A stretch of DNA of 64,000 nt from Diploptera punctata (lineage: Eukaryota > Arthropoda > Insecta > Blattodea > Blaberidae): assembly GCA_030220185.1 (NCBI GenBank), contig JASPKZ010002332.1, positions 2,108,001-2,172,000 on the forward strand, in the 5' to 3' direction. Within the stretch, counting starts at the first letter, position 1; each line of letters opens with the position of its first letter. The notes below the pieces were generated by a model. It ran no database searches. It saw nothing but the letters and a program-made list of their open reading frames with translations, and was not told the origin of the DNA. This document shows, piece by piece, positions 10,444 through 18,599 of this stretch. A program made the position numbers and the translations under genes.

Positions 10444-10681
10444 TAATACACAAGTGATCTTCTTGGTGATCAAATATTAAAATATATATACAGTCAATAT
10501 GCCCATTTCACCAATTAATGTTTAAAAAGGTCAACAAGTTTCCACAGCCAAGCTGTCATTCTCAAGACCAGATATTGACTGAAAATAAAAAAAATGTCAA
10601 TATCTGGTCTTGAGAATGACAGCTTGGCTGTGGAAACTTGTTGACCTTTTTAAACATTAATTGGTGAAATGGGCATATTGA

Positions 10682-10723
<42 letters not shown>
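10444..10723. mobile_element. Fold-back (FB) element copy 1 with perfect 97-bp arms
   Basis: Unique head TAATACACAAGTGATCTTCT, then inverted arms 10483-10579 and 10596-10692 that match base for base around a 16-nt A-rich loop, then a (TA)n tail. A 10-bp direct repeat ATTATTTATT flanks it (10434-10443, 10724-10733), extendable to 13 bp if TAA is counted. A second copy is at 58376-58631. No ORF. A transcript would form a long, fully paired hairpin. Confidence 0.88.
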
Positions 10724-10729
<6 letters not shown>

Positions 10730-10733
10730 TATT

Positions 10734-11039
10734 TAACTGAGCATCCCATGTGTTTTCACTCTAGGATATATTTGGTTAACTAATACCTTGAGTAATCTAC
10801 TGTTGGGCGTTGTATTTTGTAGCCTTGTGGCATGAAATTTAACTCCGGGTTAAAAAACCATAGGATTGACTAAACAGTGACGGATAAATATACTTTCCTT
10901 AAAAGGTAATACATTGCCCGCTTTTCTAGTTCTAAAATGCTTGTTTTTTTAAATATCTTTGGGGATTAAATTTCAACTAATTCATCGTTTAAATGTGAAA
11001 TACTGCAATGAAGTTATGAGAGCATTGGAGATAAACTAG
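10734..11039. other. No gene recognised
   Basis: Non-repetitive AT-rich sequence without a supported ORF. Confidence 0.5.
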
Positions 11040-11040
11040 C

Positions 11041-11121
<81 letters not shown>

Positions 11122-11150
11122 TTATAATGATAATAATAATGATATGTTAA
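11040..11150. repeat. (AAT)n microsatellite
   Basis: About 80 bp of pure AAT followed by degenerate AAT/GAT units. Confidence 0.95.
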
Positions 11151-11570
11151 TAACATATAATCTTGAAAGAGTTAGAGATAATTTATTATATGAATTAATT
11201 TTTATTAATCCTTAGCGAGACACATTCGAATAATCAACTGAAAGAGTTAATGTTACTGGCTAGCAGTTTACAGTACAAGGAATCCCTTGATATGCGTTTC
11301 GCAGACCTTGAACATAATTTTAGTTTTCTTAACCGTTTCTCATTACTTCTTTTGTGAAGTAACTAAGTAATTACTCATTTGTGTACATGAGGTTGAATGA
11401 ACCCCGTTCTAGATCCTATAAATTGAATCTGGTTCCCCTGGATTGTCAGCAAGATACACTAATCGTTAAACCATACACGCCTTCTGCGTTGTAGATTTTC
11501 ACAGAACTGTTATTAACGCGAGGAGCACACATAGAACATCTATAGCGAATGAAGACCTGGCGCGTTCTAC
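11151..11570. other. No gene recognised
   Basis: No supported ORF. A faint tRNA-like arrangement on the reverse strand near 11400-11490 was judged too weak to call. Confidence 0.5.
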
Positions 11571-11579
11571 TTTCTATAT

Positions 11580-12608
11580 CCATCCATAGTAATTCTGCCC
11601 GAAGGCAGGTCCTTCACTGCAATCATAGCATTTTCATGCTATGCTTGCAGCTTTACTAGAGAATTGTAGGTGTGGTAGCTTCCCGTTGCTTTCCACACCG
11701 GTGAAGGATGATGATGACTATTTAACTCATGTCCCAAATGGGACTCAATGGCCAATCACGTTTCAATGATTTCTGTTTTACAACCAATCAGAGTCGTGTT
11801 TCACGAAATATTTATCAGTGTTATAATTACCATATTAAAGAAGGCTCCTCCTTTTTAATATTCTGAACAGGTCTAACCATTATTTTGCAGTGACTGAGCC
11901 TATGAGAAATACGGCTACCAAAATGTATATATAGTGCATAGATGTCAACACATAGCGCTTGCAGGAGTTATTATACAAACATTTGTAGCAATTTATTATA
12001 CCACCAAAAAAAGAAACCACTGTTTGCACTTTCTTAAATGTATTTCTTCTCTTCCCAGATAATAATTCAGAAAAAATATAATTGTCATATTTACATCATA
12101 CGATATCAGAAATGAATTAATACACAGTTTGATGTGTTTCATTTTTTCTCCACTAGAGAGCATTCTTATAATATTGCGTTCCTTTGGCAATAAATAGTAT
12201 GATCTGGTTGCAGTGATAAACAAAACAAACAGATGAAGCGTACCTATCGGTTTTCATTTGTTTTCAAACATCGTCGTTTACATTAAATATATAAATATTT
12301 TAAAATAATTATAGTTAAATAATGATTTGTGAGTAAACAGCTTAATTTTATTCGTTAAATAGTCCTAACAAATGCCACTCTTGATTTCCAAATTCTCTAG
12401 ATAAATTGCAAATCACTCGTGGCATTACTAATGATAATTATAATGATGGCCATCATTTGGGCCTTAAAGTTTTCCTGACATTTGTCTTACAGGTGAGGAA
12501 AAACCCCGATAAAAACCTCACCCAGAAAAACTGCCCCGACCGGGGATCGAACCCGGGCCCGCTGCGTGACAAGGCAGCACGCTACCTCGAGACCACAACG
12601 GCGGACAC
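11580..12608 (-). mobile_element. SINE-1 (module A) split by N1
   Basis: The tail lies at 11580-11717 and the tRNA-like head at 12432-12608, both reverse. The gap is exactly the N1 element at 11718-12431. Removing it and one TGA restores the SINE's GAT-rich linker. TTCTATAT at 11572-11579 and 12609-12616 is the probable SINE target duplication. Confidence 0.9.
11718..12431 (+). mobile_element. N1 non-autonomous DNA element, copy 2
   Basis: Starts CTATTTAACTCATGTCCCAA and ends GGCATTACTAA, with the inner inverted motif CGTTAAATAGTC at about 12353-12364 and a hairpin-prone tail. TGA flanks both sides (11715-11717, 12432-12434). A reverse-strand frame at 11996-12223 (MFITATRSYYLLPKERNIIR) is also open in copy 3 at 41440-41622; shared descent is enough to explain this. 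Confidence 0.88.
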
Positions 12609-12640
12609 TTCTATATATATGAGTATGAAAGTTTTCCGCG

Positions 12641-12735
12641 TCTTGGATTCAAGTTCGGTCTCTGGCTACTGATTCCGACGTTTCGGTATGATCCCACATG
12701 CCATTATCAAGGAATGATAAGTTCGAGTCACAGGT
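12641..12735 (-). mobile_element. Penelope-like element 3' fragment
   Basis: The reverse strand contains ATAATGGCATGTGGGATCAT, then ACCGAAACGTCGGAATC, encoding DNGMWDHTETSESVARDRT. A charged segment followed by a CGAAACGTCGG phrase is the usual 3' end or pseudo-LTR of Penelope-like elements. Only about 95 bp is recognisable. Confidence 0.55.
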
Positions 12736-13705
12736 CTAGGTATTTTATAATAAAATACATAGAGTTTTTGCTGTGGTCCGTTTCCGAAGACGTACACCCA
12801 CGTCTAGTCTAGTCTAACCAAGATGGACAGCGCAGAATGCGGCTGGTTTTGCGGCTACCACGCTGCCTGCCAACCGAAGTTGACAGGGGACGAAGACTGA
12901 GTCCATTAACCCCAAAATTTTGAAAAACAAGTAAAGCCGGAGCATTTACTTATATATGAATGTAGATCACTGTATTCATCACTCGCATCCATCGCATGGC
13001 CGAATACTTGTAGCTATGTAGTGCTCCGTTCTGATTGGCTGTTGTACCTAAATCGGTACCTATATATGTTCAAAATTTATTAAAATCCATTAAAATAGGA
13101 TTTTTATTGTTAATAGTAGTTAGTACTATAGTGTACTAATGTATAATGTTGTTTTAATAATGTTAATCGTGAGATAATTAATGTTTAAAAGTGTATGATG
13201 ACTGGCCAATCACCGTCGAGCACATGGCATTCCCTGGTGGTCGCCCATGCAGGTACTCTGCCTTGCTTAGATCGCCGTGACTGGCTTGCTATCTGTTGGC
13301 GGGCGATGGGCCTGCTGTAAGTGGTATCGCACTTGCGGTGAATATTCATGGACTTAGAAAAAAATTTGGCATTGTAATTTTGGACATAGAATTTTTACGA
13401 GGTCGACTTGAGCTCTGTAGTGCACTTTACCATGACCTCTGAAGTATGATTGGCGGCCGCTATGTAGATGTCTCTACGTTCTTATGGAATATAGGGACTT
13501 GTATTTTTTTTTCTGTTTTGTTGATTTATGGACTTAGAATATTTTTATGAATTTTATATGTTAGTCGATCCTTTGAAGTTCGCATCCGAAGAAGCACGAA
13601 GGCAGCAGTCGTCCAGGTGAGAAGGCATTAGCTTCCAGCCCCAAATTGAAATGAAATCCTTTCTCTCCTCCACTTTCCCGGCTTGATAAAGAAATAAATT
13701 AATTT
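12736..13705. other. Unresolved Penelope-like debris
   Basis: A short pseudo-LTR-like phrase lies at 12768-12800 (GTGGTCCGTTTCCGAAG, then GTACACCCA), shared with 14399-14480 and 16981-17066. The rest has no ORF. A CCAAT-like GATTGGCT near 13033 precedes a TATATATG at 13059. Confidence 0.4.
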
Positions 13706-13990
13706 ACTGATGGAGCAAAGGGGACTACTCCGGTATTCATCTTAGCGCCAAGGAAACCATCAGAAACCTTGACAGAATAGTTGTTGAATATAATAATTTA
13801 GAATTAATTGTTCCAGAATAGGTTAATGAATTTAATTTTTTAGAGTTTAACTTTGTTAAATTGCCCTTAAATTTTGAATTTGGAATAATTTATGGGATAA
13901 TTATAATAATTTACTGGTGGAATCAAGTGGCCTACTCCGATATTTATCTTAGCGTCAAGGAAACCACCGAAACCTTGACAGAGTAGATTT
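13706..13990. repeat. Two similar 80-bp segments 200 bp apart
   Basis: 13706-13790 and 13905-13990 share TTACTGRTGGA, CTACTCCGRTATT, CATCTTAGCG-type and CAAGGAAACC motifs. Each can fold CAAGG against CCTTG. On the reverse strand both read a GFLxAKxNxGVxxxxPxVN pattern, suggesting a duplicated coding scrap. Function unknown. Confidence 0.5.
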
Positions 13991-14201
13991 GAAGTTAGTA
14001 AAAATAGATCGAAATATGGCCAAATCGGTCGGGCCTTCCAGCTTTTAGAGGTGAATAGCTGGTTTTTCACCTATTTGTAATTTTTTCAGGACGGTTCTTA
14101 AAGGCGAATAGCCGTTAAAATCACCTATCATGTCATAATTGGGTCTAGAGGACAAGAACGTCACAATCAACTAGTTTTTCGCCTTTCCATTCTAGTTTAA
14201 T

Positions 14202-14405
14202 TCATAGATCGATGTGTTTTCGGCCCGGAAATATTAGTTTATCTATTAACGTGCCGACTTTATGTGGAAGGTCGTTATCTGGTTGTTCAAAGTATGTTGG
14301 ACAGTCTTCCCAACATAGACAATTATATTCCATAACCGTTTCATTGTCTACCATCACAGGCCTTATGTCTGCATAATTGGTTTGAGACGATTTGTCGACG
14401 TACAC
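14202..14405 (-). CDS. Unassigned small ORF with Cys cluster
   Basis: 67 codons, reading MYVDKSSQTNYADIRPVMVD, then EYNCLCWEDCPTYFEQPD, and ending RKHIDL*. The C-x-C-x3-C cluster is faintly like extracellular Cys clusters, but I do not recognise a family. It begins exactly at the edge of the Penelope-type repeat at 14399, so the start is probably chance and this may be a fragment of a longer exon or element ORF. The evidence is only an open frame with non-random composition. Confidence 0.2.
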   Translation of the reverse strand: MYVDKSSQTNYADIRPVMVDNETVMEYNCLCWEDCPTYFEQPDNDLPHKVGTLIDKLIFPGRKHIDL

Positions 14406-14480
14406 CCATCCAAGGTTTAGTTGTTATGTAGTTAAATACTTTCAGTTTTCAGTGTGGTCCATTTCCGAAGCCGTACACCC
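14399..14480 (-). repeat. Penelope-type pseudo-LTR segment, downstream copy
   Basis: Shares GTACACCCATCCAAGGTTTA, TTATGTAGTTAAA, TTTTCAGTGTGG and GAAGCCGTACACCCA with 16981-17066. The two copies are in the same orientation about 2.58 kb apart and bracket the gag-like gene. Confidence 0.75.
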
Positions 14481-14780
14481 ACAACAATACAACAATTGAG
14501 TGACGATGACTAGGCACCGTCCTAGGCTCTGCATTCTGATGCACATGGTGCGTCTTGGCAGTTAATTCCGTAGTGGCTATCGTTTTAGGATTGTGGTTCG
14601 TTTAATCCTAGCCATTGTGACAAGATGGTTTCTTTTAGTCTACGTATCTGGATGATAGATTGTGGATATGTCCACACAGTATATAGATATCAAGTCGCAC
14701 TGAGTAGTGCAACTTGATATCACATTCTATGCGAGCAACTCGCACAATCTATATAGTTTTTGGTTCACTTTAACTTTAAC
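14481..14780. other. 3' flank of gag-like gene with stem-loops
   Basis: Contains a 15-bp-arm stem-loop at 14686-14721 (one mismatch, loop TGAGTA), a second small hairpin GCGAG-CAA-CTCGC at 14731-14743, and complementary TATATAGAT / ATCTATATA outside both. No ORF2 or reverse transcriptase follows the gag-like gene. Confidence 0.6.
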
Positions 14781-16504
14781 CTATATTACATAGGTTAAAG
14801 ATCCTGTGTAGGAAAAGGAATCTCTCCATAGAGAGGGTAGTTCAGCCAATAATGGCTGAAGACCCTGGAGATATTCCTCAACCTGCTGCCCTAGTTGTAA
14901 TTTAGGCAATTGCTGGCCCTGGCCTTGAACATTGCTGTTCACCTTTTGGTTTAGTGAAGAGGTGCCCTTCTTTAGGGATTGAGAAAAGGAAACATTAGGT
15001 TGGACTTTCACCGAAGTGAAAGTCCTAGGTTGAGATATAGGTTGTTTGGGTTGAGCTGCCCTATTATAACTCACAAGCGCCGCCTGGAAAACAGGGCAGC
15101 CACGATAGGATGCTGGGTGTCCGTTAGCCCCGCAATTTGCGCACTTTAGCAAATTAGCATCTCTCTGTGCTGAGGCCTTAATTGGACAGTCCTTATGTCC
15201 ATGGGCCTCAGCACAGATTACGCAACGTGGCTTCCGGCAGCATGCGGAAAAGGTATGATTAAATGACTGACACCTAAAACATTGTTTAAGGCCAGTCCTT
15301 GGTCTATAAGATTCCACCGATACGACACAGTAAACCAGCCGCGTCAGGTCATAAATTTTTAGAACCTCAGCTGTCCGCTCGAGTTCAAGAATAAAAATGG
15401 GGAGAGGTTTCTCTACGTTATCTTTTTTAGCAAATATTTGCCTGGTACTTTTCAGAGGAAATCCCAAGGACCTAATTTCCTCTTCTATTTCGTCAATGGG
15501 AGTGTTTGAAGGCAGCCGTTTTAGCACTACCTTCAATGAAAGTTCCTTTTTAGTCAAATGAGTATAGTATTCCTTGTGAATGGATTTAAAATACTGTCTA
15601 AGGACTAAAAAATCCTCCATTGTAGTTGCGTAATAACGCAAACCTTCTCTTATGTTAACAATTTTAAGTGGTCCACTTATGAGTGCCTTTATCTCTTTAT
15701 TCATGCGAAACAGATCCCCATGACCAGTGACAGTGATTGGTGGGGGTCTCTGTTTCGCAGAGTCAACAATTTGAGAAGGTGTAGTATTTGTCGTATCGGT
15801 CGATGGACCAGCAATAACAGGTGGAACCACTGAAGAGGAAGTTCCAGAGGTTGATGCTTCCATATTTGTATCAGCTAGTGCTGCAAATTTATTAGAAGTC
15901 TCAACCCCTGATACTACAGTGGGAGACTTCACTTTGACTTGTCTGGATAGATCTTGGGTTTTCTTTTCAGAATTATTTTCAGTTGTTTTTGATACTTTTA
16001 TACCTTTACTTTTACTTTTATTCCTCCTCTTTTTAGGAGTTGTTGTTTCTCTAGGCTCAGATTCAGTTTTCAGAAAAAATGAGGTGTGGGTATGTCAAAT
16101 TGGCCCATTCTTTTAGGTTTTACTTGTTGCTCTGAATCTGTTTCCGAACTTGCGTCATGTTCTGGGAGAAAGCTATGCGCTTGGAGCTCAAGCGCAGTAG
16201 CCTTCACTTCCTTCAACATGAGCGAGTACAAAGTTACACTTTCCGGTATTTGGCCATATATTTTATCTAATTTCTCCATACATGTCAAAGTGATGTCACA
16301 CACTGCATCAGATCTTTCACTGCTGGGGAAAGTAGCCAGACTGTTAGTGATGAGTAAGAATACTCCGCGTATCTCATGAATATATCTTTGATATCGAGTA
16401 TTTTCCTCGCTTTTCTTTTTGGCAATATATGACTCGAAAAATTGTGAGGCTTCTTCCCACAACGTGAAAGGTCTGATGTCCTCATTATCTTCATCCAGGT
16501 CCAT
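14781..16504 (-). pseudogene. LINE gag-like ORF1 with PRE_C2HC and CCHC zinc knuckles, one frameshift
   Basis: Nucleic-acid-binding ORF1 protein of a Jockey-type LINE. The first part starts at the ATG at 16502-16504 (MDLDEDNEDIRPFTLWEEAS), runs 144 codons through a helical region and stops at 16070-16072. The next frame continues without a gap (LKTESEPRETTTPKKRRNK, then ETSNKFAALADTN) to a stop at 14781. It holds a PRE_C2HC-like segment (LKVVLKRLPSNTPIDEIEEE, IRSLGFPLKSTRQIF). Zinc knuckles follow: CFRCQSFNHTFSAC, CVICAEAHGHKDC and CANCGANGHPASYRGC. The switch needs a -1 step at T TTT TTC (16073-16079), either a base loss in the T run or programmed frameshifting. No reverse transcriptase ORF lies downstream. 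Confidence 0.8.
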
Positions 16505-16640
16505 AGACCCTGGAAAAAAACAAATTTAGCAGCCATGCTTGGTTATACCAAGACTTAGTCTACTACTTCACTTGACTTTATTAGAAAACCACTTGTCACT
16601 CGGATAGAATTACACTGCACATTAGTGAAGAAACCACAAC
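16505..16640 (-). promoter_or_regulatory. 5' leader with possible 3' splice site and poly(A)-type signal
   Basis: Immediately 5' of the gag-like start is a pyrimidine tract ending in CAG/GG (16509-16522 in reverse), a good 3' splice-site match. An out-of-frame upstream ATG (MAAKFVFF) precedes it and would be removed by splicing. AATAAA in reverse lies at 16577-16582. All inferred from sequence only. Confidence 0.35.
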
Positions 16641-16659
16641 ACTATAACTTTAGACACTA

Positions 16660-16800
16660 CACCCGTGGATTTATATAACTTCTAGAACACTAGAACACTA
16701 TACACTGGACCGGGCCGGTAAGCCCGGTCTGGAATTAACTGCCCTAACCGCCGATTGGTTGTGTAGCGATCACTTTATATATGACAACCAATCGCAGAGC
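16660..16800 (-). promoter_or_regulatory. Putative Pol II promoter with TATA box and paired CCAAT boxes
   Basis: In reverse orientation, TTATATAA at 16671-16678 lies about 170 bp upstream of the gag-like ATG. Two CCAAT boxes form a perfect 11-bp inverted repeat (CGATTGGTTGT at 16752-16762, ACAACCAATCG at 16784-16794) 75-120 bp further upstream. Most LINE promoters lack a TATA box, so this is unusual for a Jockey-type element. Confidence 0.45.
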
Positions 16801-16980
16801 TCTAGAACTACCAGTAACCGCACTGAATTAGATGTTGATGAAGCACTACGGCGTGTACTGATGGCCACCCATCAATGCTTGATCCAAGCTCGATGTTACT
16901 GACGGTCACCCATGCAGTCTCGATGCAAGCTTGTTGTTACCATTAAAGACGTCGTTCTTCTTCGAAGTTCTTTATAGTAA
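16801..16980. other. Non-coding spacer
   Basis: Contains loosely repeated GGTCACCCATGCA / GGCCACCCATCAA phrases; no ORF. Confidence 0.4.
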
Positions 16981-17066
16981 TGCCGTACACCCATCCAAGG
17001 TTTAGTTCTTATGTAGTTAAACATCTTCAGTTTTCAGTGTGGCCCGTTTCGGAAGCCGTACACCCA
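16981..17066 (-). repeat. Penelope-type pseudo-LTR segment, upstream copy
   Basis: In reverse it carries GGCTTCCGAAACGGGCCACA and CTGAAAACTGAAGATG, typical of the sequence just 3' of the Penelope-like endonuclease. It lies 44 bp beyond the endonuclease stop at 17110. A related copy is at 14399-14480. Confidence 0.75.
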
Positions 17067-17109
17067 TCCAAGCGTCGACCACACTCCATGTTGCCCAACC
17101 GTATTTTCT

Positions 17110-17758
17110 TCATATCTCCTTCGCTGTTTTGGGGATGACATGGTGGGCAGCGAGAGCAGTTTTCCATGTAGATGGTAATCTTTGGGCATCATCTCGGGTG
17201 TTCATGGAATGTGGCCTTTTCTCAATCTATATTGCTTCTCTGTAGATTCTTGATTTTTCATGATCTATTTTAGCCAACGTTCTAGATCCTGTGAGGTCGA
17301 TCTTGTGACCACTCTGGTTCATATGTTGCACCAGATTTGATGTAGGTTCTTGACGATTTATTGCAGCCTTATGTTCTTGTATTCGGCAAGAAATTCGTCT
17401 GTTGGTACATCCTACATATTTTTGTTCGCATGAGGTGCAAGGGATCTCATAGATGCCTTGTGATTCTAGGGATATTTTATCTTTAGCGCACCTGAGTAAG
17501 TTGGAGATGGTGTTTTCCGAATGAAATATAGTTTTAATCTGATGTTTTTGTAGTACTCTGCTTATTTTATCCGTAGTTCCTTGCACATACGGTAAGAAGG
17601 CAGTGCCTAAGATCTGCTCTTTCTTCTCCGATGTGCTTGGTGAGTTTCTTTCTCGTTTAAACACTCTTTTTACCGCATGTTCGGGATAGCCATTTGCTAG
17701 AATTGCCCGTTTCAGTTGTTTTTCCTCTTCATGAAGATGATCTTGATCTATAAGTCGC

Positions 17759-17760
<2 letters not shown>
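17110..17760 (-). pseudogene. Penelope-like element C-terminus with GIY-YIG endonuclease
   Basis: C-terminal part of a Penelope-like retroelement protein. It has FLPYVQGTTDKISRVLQKH at about residues 55-73, the GIY-YIG motif as GIYEIPCTSC followed by KYVGCTNRRI at about residues 100-122, and RIQEHKAAI. The GIY-YIG domain nicks DNA for retrotransposition in this class. A TAG at 17227-17229 interrupts the frame inside REAI*IEKRPHSMNTRDDAQ. The frame then continues to a stop at 17110-17112, so one nonsense mutation separates it from a normal C-terminus. The reverse transcriptase half is missing: upstream is a (TA)n array. Residues 1-50 read as normal linker. Confidence 0.85.
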
Positions 17761-17818
<58 letters not shown>

Positions 17819-17829
17819 TGTGTGTGTGT
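17761..17829. repeat. (TA)n(GT)n microsatellite
   Basis: About 55 bp of TA followed by about 15 bp of GT. It truncates the Penelope-like copy on one side and abuts the Tigger terminus on the other. Tyr-Ile ORFs over it are artefacts. Confidence 0.95.
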
Positions 17830-18214
17830 AGTAAAAGCTCCTTATTCGCGGGGGATATGTTCCGCAAATATGCCGCGAATATGGAATGGCAATTTGTATG
17901 GGTATATAGGAGATATGTTCCAAGGTTATTACAGAATAAAATAAAAATTATCAAAATAAAATCAATTAATGAGAGATTTTGAACAATTTCTGTTAATTGT
18001 TACTGTCAGGTTTAGGCAAGGAGTTTAAAGAACTTGGTAATTTTTTCATGTTTTGCCGCTTTTAAAAGGTCTTTCAATTAAGATTGATATTCAGCTGTAA
18101 ATTCTGCGATAGAATTCCTTTTTTTTGTCTTCGGGTTTCTTGATTCATTAACATTGAAATAGTGTGATATAGACGCAAACGACTCGCCAACGCATATGAA
18201 CGGTCAAGCATTTT

Positions 18215-18599
18215 TATTTTTTATTTTTTTAAGCGGCAACACTAATTTTTTTTCTCTTCGGTACTAATTTTTCTTCCCTTTTAATCGACATTATAAACTG
18301 GGAACAAAGCACAGGAGACACGTGTTATTCAATCAAAATTATTGCAACGAATGATAAGTTGAAACAACAATCGATCGTGGCGATGGAGGCATTTATCAAA
18401 GTACATTTATCGGCACTAAAATATAACAGCTTTTAACATTGAATTTTTGGGTTGGTGACAATAAGGTTTGTTTTGATATCTATTTGTCCAGTTGGTTTGA
18501 ATCACTATTTGTAAAAGCCGCCTTGGCACCTGCCTGCAGTAAAAAACAACTGCTGATGGTTGATAAAGGACACTAATCCATCTAATATACATACTGAAA
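18215..18599. other. Remaining Tigger-element interior, no gene recognised
   Basis: AT-rich sequence between the transposase scrap and the LINE-A 5' junction. No target duplication could be paired with the LINE-A 3' end. Confidence 0.4.

Noticed and set aside
11400..11490. Possible tRNA-like sequence on the reverse strand
   Set aside because: An A-box-like and a B-box-like phrase are present but spacing and stems do not fit, and no second copy is visible.
13706..13990. The two similar 80-bp segments as ribozymes
   Set aside because: CTGATGG is present once and CTGGTGG in the other copy, but the conserved catalytic core is not complete.
16560..17066. LTR retrotransposon with U3-R-U5 at the gag-like gene
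   Set aside because: TATA and AATAAA signals and direct repeats are suggestive, but the repeats do not include those signals, no primer-binding site or polypurine tract is visible, and the protein is LINE-type gag.
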